Origin: Trichoplax adhaerens
Lineage: Eukaryota; Placozoa; Uniplacotomia; Trichoplacea; Trichoplacidae
DNA: 64,000 bases
Direction of reading: 5' to 3'
Assembly: GCF_000150275.1 (NCBI RefSeq)
Contig: NW_002060968.1
Span: forward strand, 43,797-107,796
Made by a program: the position numbers and the translations under genes. A model generated the notes under the pieces. It was not told the origin of the DNA and did no database searches. It saw only the letters and a program-made list of their open reading frames with translations. Positions 1 through 10,905 of the stretch are shown one piece after another (position 1 is the stretch's first letter; the number at the start of each line of letters is the position of its first letter).

Positions 1-1698
1 GAGAGTAATAACTGTTTTATATTAAATGTAAGTAAATTAGAAGGCAGTGTTACAATGTAAATAACTTATTGTACGTTCAGGTTCGAAATACGATTATCTT
101 ATGTAAGCTGCAAAGTGCATTGAAAACGTCTCCAGTTAATATCGACGCTAAGCCGCAATCTTTAGCATTTAAAATATTCGCAGGCAATGGCTTGTTCGTT
201 ACGTAAAATTTCTATAATTATAGGTTATACATCAAAAACGATATTTAGCACAAATTTATGCTAAATCGTAATAGTACTTTAATTCACGTGTAATGAATGT
301 TTTAAAGTGATTTTCTATTGTAATTTATAAGTTCGCAATCAATGCACATTAATATCTCAGTTTTTGTGTTTGTCTTCTGTTACAAATGTCTGTTTGCTTG
401 TAAATAGAACTTTTTTCAATCCATATTAAATTGTTTCAATTTTATTAATTCCTTCAAATATTTTAATCAACTAAATACGCATCCAATTTATTTTATGCGC
501 TTACGCTGTATTGTACAGTATAGTACAGTAACAGGCATATCTACGGGAAAGCCAGAATACAGATTGTAGCTGTGAATGCTGTGCTAACGCATTAAAGATC
601 AGTAATTACGCTCTACGGTTCGTAATATAGATAGCCAGATTATATAAATTGTGCTTATCTGTTTTATATAACAATAAATAGTAAAAGACTTCGAATTCAA
701 AGTGATAGCTACGATTTGATCACTCCTACACGACTGTAAATCCTGGTACTTACTATTTCGATAATGAGAAAATACGCTTATTTGAATTGGTATAGCGACT
801 ACATGTACAGTAAAGACTTTGAACTAGCTTATACTCAATGTTAAATATCAATCGCTGTTATGCTAATTCTTAAATACGATCCCCATAGGTCGGTACAGTC
901 AATGCAAATCGAATAAAATTAATAATTCTATTCGACAGATAATCTGATTTCCTAATCCTAACATTTATTATTTCTCTTGCCGCCCTAAAATAAATTTCTA
1001 ACATATAATAATAGTCTGTTATGATAGAATTCTTCAGTCGCTTTTTGACATTATCGCTTGCTGTTATGCCCATCACGGCTTGTAGTCCTTTTGTATCTTT
1101 GATAATTATAATCAATATTATCAAGTTTAGAAACGAATAAGAAGAAAGAAAACAATCTAAATACAATATGCAAATTTAGTCAATGGATCACATAATGTTA
1201 CTAAAATCTAGCCTACAGTTTTTAAGATCTCACCCTTTCGCTGGCTTGTAAAATCATGCCACTCCATGAAGATGATCAGTGAGCGAAGTAACGATCAGTT
1301 AGTATTTTAGAAGTAGACTGCTGCAATTATTCCTTTATGTCTATTTGGGAATCATGATAATAATAAATAGAGTAAATCTTGACTTCAAATGAGACACTGC
1401 TACAATTTCGACGAATCGTAGCTCTTTATTGCCGCACCTATAGAAACTGCTTGACTGTAGTATCATTGGTATGTTCTACGACCAAATAACAATTTTCAGC
1501 AGTTTATGAATCAATTTAGAAAGTAACTCGGAAATCAGACACGAAATAGGCTATAATAATAACTGTAGACATTTTCAATGCATTTTCTAGCTTACATAAG
1601 ATAATTGCACTTCAAACCTAAACGTACAATAAGTTATGCACATTGTGATACTGCCTTCTAATTTGCTTACTTTGAATATCAAACATTTATTACTCTCA
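1..1698. repeat. Long inverted repeat with ~135 bp arms (1-136 and 1564-1698)
   Basis: Bases 1-136 read as the reverse complement of 1564-1698 with roughly 85% identity and few gaps. Shared landmarks are the run around AAGGCAGT, the run ATAACTTATTGTACGTT, and GATTATCTTATGTAAGCT. The left arm starts at the window edge, so its outer end cannot be seen. The ~1.43 kb between the arms carries no convincing gene. The layout fits a non-autonomous DNA transposon or a fold-back element, but no target-site duplication can be checked here. Confidence 0.75.
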
Positions 1699-2338
1699 TA
1701 TTTATCTGATTTACCGTGGACTGCTACAATAAAATCTAAGTACTTTTAGATTTGATATCAATCTAATAATAAAAGCGAATCTATGCCAGTTTTACTCAGA
1801 ATTGAGACTCTTTTTATGTTGTTATCAACTTATTAGGTGATATATATTCTCATTCCATGCAAAAACTGTATTGCTGGCTATTTTAATAACGTATCTTTCA
1901 AAATATAATGCTTTAATGCTAATAAAATGTTTTTATAGCTTGCCATGACGCTATCATAAGTTTTATCAAGCTTTCATATTTAATAATAGCGAAGTTAGAT
2001 ATGAAAATCAGAATTAATAGTAATGTATCTTAATTCTACACAGCACCGATAGCAAACTATAGATTTCTCGTATATTTCAAAGCTGTAGTAGTAGCACTTG
2101 GCCCTGAAATGCTAGAAATTCGTAGTCTAGTAAGGCATAAGTACATTTTAAAATTATAAAATAATATAAATAGTTCTTCAAAACCGGCTTTACGAATTTG
2201 CTCGTTAGTAGATTGCCTATAGACTGTCATACAAAAACTTGTTCAGAGATGTGAATTACTAGAAGCTGCAATATGTCCTTTTCCAATTCAAGATCAAGCT
2301 TACTATAATTTTAACCTCTCATCTATTAAATAGAAGTA
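143..2338. repeat. Segmental duplication, copy A (partner at 8326-10905)
   Basis: This segment aligns in direct orientation with 8326-10905, at about 90% or more in the best stretches (for example 481-745 against 8781-9045). Copy A has about 370 bases (near 872-1243) that copy B lacks. Copy B has extra segments near 8350-8480, 9487-9682 and 9902-10405. Similarity stops near 2338. No conserved protein is recognisable in either copy. Confidence 0.85.
870..1166 (-). other. Open frame of 98 codons inside a copy-A-specific insertion
   Basis: This minus-strand frame fills most of the ~370 bp block that distinguishes copy A of the segmental duplication from copy B. The predicted peptide starts with a hydrophobic stretch and continues with a basic, amphipathic part. 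I do not recognise it, and the first codon may not be a real start. It may belong to an inserted element, or it may be chance in AT-rich DNA. Confidence 0.15.
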
Positions 2339-4160
2339 TAAAATCGTGTCTTTCATCTTATTATAGAAATTTCTGTAATAATTTAGCTTAATTTTGCTAA
2401 GATACACTAAGGTTGGTGACACTTTGAACCAAGATAGAGATTAGGGGAACAACACCAGTTTATTTAATATATTTTACTTTATAAATTAAAAAGCCATTTA
2501 AGTGAGTCTTGCAATAGGTATAACATTATACTGTCTGACACAATCCTTCCACTATCATCTGCACTAATTCGGATATTACTTGCAAGTCCTACGCTAAAAT
2601 CTTAAATCATCTTACAATACATTACTAAATAAAGAAATATTCTATGAAGGAGAATACTAAATATTAACCTTCATTACATTTCTAAAATGTCATACTGCAT
2701 CACAGCAAGAATTCAGACCTCTAGACCGCACCTCTGGTGCTTACATGCTTACTGAGTTGGAATTGGGCCTTTTTTTCAAATTATTATAACTCGTGCCATC
2801 GATAGTATTGTTCCGTATCATTATTATTGACTCGTATCGCTATTGAAGAGAATTCTATGAATAATCATCAATTCTCCAATTGAAATCAAGCCTAGCCAGG
2901 GTAAAGATAATTTGAAAATAATTTGTAAATTTGCATTAATTTAAGGCACATTGTGTTCATCCATCTACAAGAATCTATATTGTCTACTTAATAATTTATC
3001 ATTTGATTCAGTTATTCGTTGCTACTAAGCATTCTAAATTGTAATTGCAATTCAACCGATATATACAATTAACTTGATAACTGTCTACATCGGGATGAGA
3101 TCGATAGAAGACAGACACATATTAAGGATAGTAGTTGTACAAAATCTTCGATATTAGATATTGTTTATCAGAACTAAGATTTATTCATTATAAATATGAT
3201 CTAGTAAGCAGTAGTGATTAAATGTAGTCCTATTCGTGCATATCAATGACTCTTGAAGTACTATTGTTACATATGATAAATGAAAAAAATAATTGAACTC
3301 ATTTACTAATGTGGAATTTATCACGTCGTTTCACGATACTATTGATACCATAAATAGTATCCATGCTGGACAAGATGACTACATGCTGTGTCTATCACGG
3401 CAGGTAGCTATTTTCATAATGACTCTTGCCAAGTTTAAGAATGAATAAGAAGGGGGAAAAAAATCCGAATAAAATAAGTAAAGCTGAAGAAGAAACGATG
3501 CTACTCAAATGTAGCATATCCCACCCACGAGCAGCGCGGAGGTATTTATACTACAGTTAGATGACTCTGATTATGGGTTCATTTCAATAGGTCAGTATGA
3601 GATTCTTACAGTACCTGTTACCTCAAGATTTCTTCATGTAAAACGGATAGTTCTAAGGTAGTCATTTCTGCAGAGTACTGATTATTAAAATAGTATTCGT
3701 TATATCGCTAAGTGTGGCCACTGGGGCCTTTCAATTTCGATTTGATGTAATATTCTGATGAAAATTGAATAAACATAGAATCTTTATAGAGTTTTCTACA
3801 CAGCCATTTTGATTGTTCCATTTTCTTATAACGGTTGCTATCGACAGAACAAGCTTTGCTTGCATACTCAAGCGATCCTTAGACTCATTATCATGATTGG
3901 TATCGAATTGACTACAGTACAGTACTATAGACATTGTACCGCACTGTCGATATCTAAAGGTGCGTTCACACGATGAACTTTTTTACAGTACCTGCTAATC
4001 TTAACCGTCCATTAGTTATCATCATGTGCTTTGGACCATTAACTAATCTTAATATAGCATTTCATCCGTGAATGCATTATTAAAAAGTAGTATTCTACAA
4101 GCATAGCTGTGAATATAGTAGTGCCTGGCTATTACCGGGATATAAATAATGTCGAATGGT
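2339..4160. other. Gene-poor spacer
   Basis: Apart from the small fucosyltransferase-like relic at 3085-3225, no exon pair, RNA gene or tandem repeat could be supported here. The short open frames show no family motifs. Confidence 0.5.
3085..3225 (+). pseudogene. Relic of a FUT8-like gene 3' end
   Basis: These bases match the last ~80 coding bases and early 3' UTR of the intact fucosyltransferase (8165-8270) in the same orientation. The block beginning CATCGGGATGA pairs with CATAGGGATGA. The 17 bases TTGTACAAAATCTTCGA are identical in both, and a TTTATT-ATTATAAAT block follows. Upstream, similarity to the rest of the terminal exon is lost. This is best read as the end of a decayed or truncated second gene copy. 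Confidence 0.6.
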
Positions 4161-4236
4161 AATACTATCTGTTAATTATGAACAAATAAGTACATTATCG
4201 TAAACCGTCAGCAAAGCGACGTGAATTTGTACTAGT
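4160..4236. repeat. Inverted repeat, left member (partner 11238-11312)
   Basis: Bases 4160-4236 match the reverse complement of 11238-11312. The best core is the stretch ACATTATCGTAAA followed by GCAAAGCGACG. In that core both copies can be read as a short open frame with HYRK and AKRREF in common, which hints at a former coding sequence. The pair brackets the FUT8-like gene and copy B of the duplication. Confidence 0.6.
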
Positions 4237-4339
4237 CGCTATTAAAATTCTTCGCCTCTTGACGAAATGTACTGTATGCTGTACACTACAGTACTTCAGC
4301 TTTGTGATTGCAAACATTTCCTCCCTAGCTACAGTATCA

Positions 4340-4500
4340 AGTACTGTGGATTTTCAGCAAGCTCTGTACTGTACTGTACAGTACAGAGGGTGTCTCATAA
4401 CTGTACTGTACAGTGTACAGTACAGTACACCTGTACTGTACAGTGTACAGTACAGTACACCTGTACTGTACAAGTGTACATTGTACAGTACACCCGGAAG
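4340..4500. repeat. GTAC-palindrome cluster upstream of the FUT8-like gene
   Basis: Two perfect 30 bp copies (4401-4430 and 4431-4460) and a 12 bp partial third copy sit in a run built from the self-complementary words TGTACTGTACA and GTACAGTAC. The cluster ends about 120 bases before the proposed start codon of the fucosyltransferase. It could form hairpins or act as a binding array. The same words recur at 8808, 19625, 23870, 24250 and 38740, so it is a dispersed genomic motif rather than a gene-specific one. Confidence 0.9.
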
Positions 4501-4620
4501 TTGATTCGTTAAAATAGCCAATAGAACGCATTTTCGAATTAATTATTCAAGAAAGCATTATTTTAGCTAATAAAAGATAATTTTCTGTTTTTGGCTAACT
4601 ATATCCTTTAACAGTCCACC

Positions 4621-7600
4621 ATGTTTGGCATGCAGAAAAAACGGTACTTGTATATCTGCTTGCTTGTGTTAGCCATAGGGACGCACTTACTCATTTTCTA
4701 TCGTGACCACATCTTTTCTTCTTACTTTCAACCTCGGCAAGTTGGCACAGTGAAGACATACACCATCAAACCTGTCGATGGCGGTAAGCAATACTATTAT
4801 TTCCATTCATCCATGGAGTTAGAAACTGTAGAGAAGTGCCGTGAAGTCGTATTAACCATCCTACCAAAGATGGAGCAAAATTGCAGAAATGAACGAGTAC
4901 ATTATGATTCGATCAACTACTGTAGTATCCTGGGCATAGATTGAAAGCCATCGACGTTGCTAATAACTGTTACCATGTGCAACTTTGTCTTGAATGACAG
5001 GAGTTTCCGAGCATACTTGAACTTGAGGTAATTTTGTAGTCCATGTGCTTATACGATCCCGGAAATAACATAAATTGAACCGATCATGAATTGCTCGTAT
5101 GTGCGTACATTGTCCTCATATAACGATCAGTAGTACTATCAGTGACGCTAGAACTATACCAGTGTATTCGGTGGTTGGAACTGAACTATTGGGTGATATA
5201 GCTCATTTCGTCTCTTTCAATCTGAAAGAGACGTTCTTCGTTAGCGTTTGAATGCAATTAATTACAGTTGATACCAAGCTATGAGCGATATCCCACTATC
5301 GTACTTATTAGTAATCCCTATCCTAATTCTACGATGACAACACGCAGTTATACCACGCTCACATTGATGGACTAGCTAAGACTCCAAAGTTATTCTCAAT
5401 TATTCTTATGCTGGATCTGTTGCTTATCAAGCCTCGATTAGGGTAAGAAGGATGAACCCCAATGATGAGGACTTCCAAGTGTGACAAAGGCTTGCTGTCG
5501 ATTCTACAATACACCCAACGGTATCATCCGCTGTCGAGTGTAGAAATAGTGCAGAGCCTACAATATGACTCCAAAATGGCTATGGTAGGATCATATAGAA
5601 GAATTACGAACGTTACGACTTCCAAATGTTGGCAAGGCTTACTGTAGATTCTGCAGATACCCTACTGGTAGAATCCGCCGTCGAAAGTAGAAAAGCCGCC
5701 GGTTGTTAAGGGAGGAAGGGTTGGGGATACTAGTCCATACAGTATGACAGAGAATAGCGATGTTAGGACCATAAGGAAGAACCACTGTGGTTAGGACTTC
5801 CAAGTGCTGTACAGTATTAGGAAAGGGTTCAATCGTACCCTTTGTTTTGCTGGGGTAAATTGATCCCCTATCGTTAATAATTTAATTCAGTATAGGCGCT
5901 ACCTGTTTGCCAACATCATTACGATAACACAATGACAACGTTGTAAACCAAAGCGTCTACTCAGTTATATTAAAATTTTTTATATCTATTCTTAGTAACC
6001 TAACTATATCAAATATAGCTATATAATCCTTATAATCATATATGGGGTGAATCACTACACCGCCATCATTGCAATAACTGAATGAAAACGTTGTAAATCA
6101 AAGTGTTTACTCAGTCATATCAAACTTCTTCTATATCTATGCCTCATTGATGGAGCCTCAAGAGCATATATTGTTAGATTGAATTTGTTGTTATGCAATA
6201 ACCTGTACTATAACTCAATAGCTGTATGGTATATACGGATGGTATAGTTTCTTTATAAGGCTAGATGCTTATGATCATTGCAATTTCAATGAGAAATTCA
6301 ACCAGAAATAGAGATAAACGACTACTACAGCTTTAGGAACTATTGAAGAAAATAGTGTAGCTTTACATAGCTGAAGTAAGAAATAAACTAGCTAAGTACC
6401 TTTACCATAACTAAAACATTTTAATTCGATTCTTTAGTGAATCCAACACCAACATTAAGAAGTCAACTGCCTTATTCTAAAGCAAAGTTAACCGAAAAGT
6501 CAACATCTACATCTATCCTAGCACATTCTACATTGAAATCAACATCGACATTAAAACCTGCTTCGAGATCCATTCCAAATACGTTGGAGCCGGATATATC
6601 AAAATCAATATTAAATGAAAATAACAATAATTCAACTCCAACATTAAAAAGTCAACTGCTTCATTCTGAAGCAACGGCGACCGAAAACCTAAAACCGAAT
6701 TCAAGATTCACTCCAGTTACATCGAAGCTGGATGTTTCGAAAACAATGGTCAACATATCAAATAATGTCAAATTAAATCAAACATCAAGTAAAATATATG
6801 TAAGAAAGTTATAGCCATACTTTAATCTTGAAAATTACGAATTAGTTGATATCCCCTCGTGGTGATTTGATTTATTAACTAAGTTCCATTACTATTGTTA
6901 CAGCAAAGAAAATGCCAAGATTTAACTGAAATTGTGCTAAATCGTCTCGATTATCTGCAGAATCCAGCTAATTGCTCCACAGCTAAAAAACTGATTTGTG
7001 ATGTTTGGGGCGCAGGCATGGGTTCAGTGGTTCATCACTGGGTCTGCTGCTTAATCTATGCATATTATACTAATCGTACGATGTTTATTGACCTAAGACA
7101 GTGGCCTTATTTGCAAGGCGTTACATCGAAGGATGGTGTAAAACAATTTGAAGACTTATTTCAAAGTATTTCCAAATGCAAGCTTACCGATTATGATAAC
7201 AAAACAGCAGTAACATGGCCGAAATCGAAAAGCCAAATAACTTATAACCATAATATATCTGTTATTCGAATACTGCCGATAGGAATAGTATTACGAGATA
7301 AATTAAAATTACCCAAAATTTTTCATTTTGCATTGCCTACAAAACTCTTTTATAGGACGATCGACTTTAAATATCAGCCAATAGCTTGGTGGATTGGTCT
7401 ATTAGCCAAACATATTATACGACCAAACCATAATTTACAACAATTTATTGATCAATCGAGAAAGAAATTCAAATTTCAATCACCTATAGTTGGTCTACAT
7501 ATCAGGCGTACGGACAAAAGAACTGAAGCCAAACTCTTTAATATTGATCAGTATATGGTAAAAGTGAAGGCATTCTTTAATCGGTTAGCTAAGCAAAGTA

Positions 7601-8250
7601 TCCAAATCGAAAAGCGGGTATTTGTAATTACCGATGAACCATGGCTTATTAATCAATTAATTAAAAAGTATCCCGATTATCATTATGTTCATCCTCCAAT
7701 AAAACAATTAACGGCTGGTACATTTACTTCAAGATACTCGGCAATCCACTTAAAATATTTTATTCGAGATTTATTTCTCTTAGCTGAATGCGATTACTTG
7801 GTAGTCACTATGTCATCTAATGTTGGTAGACTAGCATACGAATTACATGAAGTTATTTATAGCCAAACAAAAAGCAAGCATTATACCTCTCTCGACGATG
7901 ATTATTTCATACAGGGACTGTATAGGAACCTTCAAGCCCCCCAAATTATGCGAGCTAATCAAGATTGTCGTAGTAATATATCGAATGGAATTAGTATCGT
8001 TAAAGGCGATCTATTAGATTCCTGTATATCTTCTAACCATTCGAAAACCATGTACTATGGCTATTCTAAACGTTTAAAAAAATCAGGATATTTCCTTCGA
8101 TCTTGTGTAACTTACTTAGTCGATAACGAGGTGTATCCAGATTATAGTGAAGTAGATAAAACACTACATAGGGATGAAACAGATAGATATCAAGCAAATA
8201 GTGAGGATAATACTTGTACAAAATCTTCGATAATAGATAGAATTTATTAA
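4621..8250 (+). CDS. FUT8: Alpha-(1,6)-fucosyltransferase, FUT8-like
   Basis: Exons 4621-4783, 6438-6799 and 6904-8250 join in phase to 623 codons (human FUT8 has 575). FUT8 is a Golgi type II membrane enzyme that transfers fucose from GDP-fucose to the core GlcNAc of N-glycans. Exon 1 gives a short basic cytoplasmic tail and one membrane anchor (about residues 9-28). Exon 2 is a Ser/Thr/Pro-rich stem made of two diverged ~64-residue repeats. Exon 3 carries the catalytic domain: a CSTAKKLIC block, the donor-binding motif LHIRRTDK (about 373-380, with the paired arginines of GT23 enzymes), MSSNVGRLAYE, and a diverged C-terminal SH3-like part. The start ATG follows a purine-rich tract and precedes the anchor. 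The long first intron holds tandem repeats. An additional small exon in that intron cannot be excluded. Confidence 0.88.
5467..5830. repeat. Tandem ~150-175 bp repeats in FUT8-like intron 1
   Basis: The motif GACTTCCAAGTGTGACAAAGG at 5469 returns, altered, at 5618 and again at 5795. The flanking blocks (for example ATCCGCTGTCGAGTGTAGAA against ATCCGCCGTCGAAAGTAGAA) repeat as well. This gives two and a half diverged copies. No coding function is evident. Confidence 0.7.
5905..6145. repeat. Second tandem duplication in FUT8-like intron 1
   Basis: Two ~90 bp blocks about 150 bases apart share CATCATT, ACAACGTTGTAAA and CAAAGCGTCTACTCAGT-type words in the same order. This is a diverged tandem duplication within the intron. 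Confidence 0.65.
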
Positions 8251-8325
8251 TTATAAATAAGATAAATACTGTATCAGTTAGTATCGACAGCACAATATTA
8301 GATAACAACGTTCAAAAATACTGAA

Positions 8326-10905
8326 CTGAGCTGCAATCTTTAGCATTTATTTAACTGGAATACGGGGTTTAAGAAAGTATCTTACCACAGTATGTGTTTT
8401 TCACAGTAGTAAAATACCATGTAAGTGAATCACGTTGATAATTTTTAGAAACGTTCATTCATGTTTGACTTAATTTATTCGCAGGCAATAGTTTTTTACG
8501 TAAAATTTCTATAATTATAGGTTATACATCAAATAAGGAATATGTAGTACAAAATTATGCTATATCGTAATAGTACTTTAATTCATGTGTTATAAATGTT
8601 TTAATTCGATTTTTTATTATAACTTATATGTTCGCAATCGCTGCACTTTAATACCTCAGTTTTTGTGTTTGTCTTCTGTTACAAATGTCTGTTTGCTTGT
8701 AAATAAAACTTTTTTCAATCCATATTAAATTGCTTCAATTTTATTAATTCCTTCAAGTATTTCAATCAACTAAATACGTATCTAATTTATTTTATACGCT
8801 TATACTGTACTGTACTGTATAGTACAGTAGAAGACATATCTAAGGGAAAGCCAAAATACAGATTGTAGCTGTGAATGCTGTGCTAACGCATTAAAGATCA
8901 GTGATTACGCTCTACGGTTCGCAATATAGATTGCCAGATTATATAAATTGCGCTTATCTGTTTTATATAACGATAAATAGTAAAAGACTTCGAACTCAAA
9001 GTGATAGCTACGATTTGATAACTCTTGCACAACTGTAAGTATCGTTACCGCTAACAGTAGTAAAGACTTTGAATTAGCTTATACTTGATATCAACTATCA
9101 ATCGCTGCTACGTAAATTATAAAATTATGCTACACCATGAAGATGATCAGTGAGCGAAGTAAAGATCAATTAGTATTCTAGAAGTAGACAGCTGCAATTA
9201 TTCTCATGTGTCTATTTGGGAATCATCATGATAATAATAAAAAGAGTAAATCTTGACATCAAATGAGACACTGCTACAATTTCGACGAATCGTTGCTTTA
9301 TATTTTCACTCCTACAGAAGCTGTTTGACTTTAATATCATTGGTATGTTCTACGATTAAATAATAATTTTTAGCAGTTTATGAATCAATCTAGAAAGTAA
9401 CTCGGAAATCAAACACGAAATAAACTACAATAATAACTATAGACATTTTCAATGCATTTTCCAGCTTACAGAAGATAATTGTATTTCAAAGCATTGCCCT
9501 CAATTGCAAAAATATTAATATGCTTCAGTTACTGTATATCTATTTTTAGTTACTCTAATGAATATCTTTATGGCTAGTGATCCTTTCTATATCAATTAGG
9601 ATTAGGTTATGCTAAAAGTAAGCAGATGTTTGTAAAAAATTACTACAATTAATAGCATTGACGTCAATCGCAACCTACAGTAAACGTATAATAAGTTATT
9701 TACATTGTGATACTGCTTTCTGATTTACTTACATTTAATATGAAACATTATTATTCTAATATTTATCTAATGGACCGTGGACTACTAACTAAAACCTATG
9801 CACTTTCAGATTTGATATAAATCTAATAATAGAAGCGAACCTACGCCAGTTTTACTCGGAATTAAGACTCCTTATGTGCTGTTACCAGTTTATTAGGTGA
9901 TAGTAGTGAAGCAGATAGATAAGCTATTCTCGTCAACATCTTATGTAGAAGTGAATTAGATATAACTTAAAAATAAGACCAAAATCTAGGGTTCTTAACA
10001 ATAATAGATATATATAAGTAACGTTTTTGTGATGATTCAAGTATGTTGATTTGATCTTCTTAGAATTTGATAGTAATCATATAATTTTATTCTCATACTA
10101 AGTTCTGTAAGTGTTGAATTACGTTTTTCGCAATTATCATGTTGTAAACAAGTTAGATAGCATATTTAAGCTGCTACACTTTTCTGTCATTAATGTTCTT
10201 AGTCCTTCTTTTCTAAGATCGGCTGTCGTAGGAAGCTTTCTTTGTCTGTCAGAGCTTGTTGCACTATTATGTACGTAGTACCTCAATCGATAGAGAACTA
10301 GTAATAAAATCTGCTATTCTAAAATTACTTGTATGAACTACACTTTGACTACAGTTAGTAGAACAGGTTTTGTTACAGTGATGAAAAATTCTAATTTTGC
10401 TCATTACATTCTCATTCCATGCAAAAACTGTATTACTGGCTATTTTAATATAGTATCTTTTCAAAATTTTACGTTTAAATGCTAATAAAATGAATGTTTT
10501 TATAGCTTGTCTTAACTCTATCATGAGTTTTATTAAGTTTTTAGGTTTAATAATAGCGAAGTTAGATATGAGGATCAGAAGTAATAGTAATGTATCTTAA
10601 TTCTACACAGCACCGATAGCAAACTGTAAATTTCTTGTATATTTCAAAGCTGTAGTAGTGACATTTGGCTCTGAAATGCTAAAAGTTCGTAGGCTAGTAA
10701 GCCATAAATACATTTTAAAATTGTAAAATAATATAAGTATTTCTTCAAAGCCGGCTTTACGAATTTACTCGTTAGTAGATTGCCTATAGATTGTAATACA
10801 AAAGCTTGTTCAGAGATGCAAATTACTAGAAGCTACAATGTGTCCTTTTCCAATTCAAGATCAAGCTTACTATAATTTTAACTTCTTATTAATTAAACAG
10901 AAAGT
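8326..10905. repeat. Segmental duplication, copy B (partner at 143-2338)
   Basis: This is the direct-orientation partner of the copy at the left edge. It begins only 75 bases after the fucosyltransferase stop codon. It has three blocks that copy A lacks (near 8350-8480, 9487-9682 and 9902-10405). The right arm of copy A's inverted repeat is represented here near 9440-9745, but a left arm is not found. Confidence 0.85.

Noticed and set aside
4259..4531. Overlapping open frames on both strands over the GTAC cluster
   Set aside because: The peptides are pure translations of the palindromic repeat (VQYS/CTVQ), so they are not evidence of a gene.
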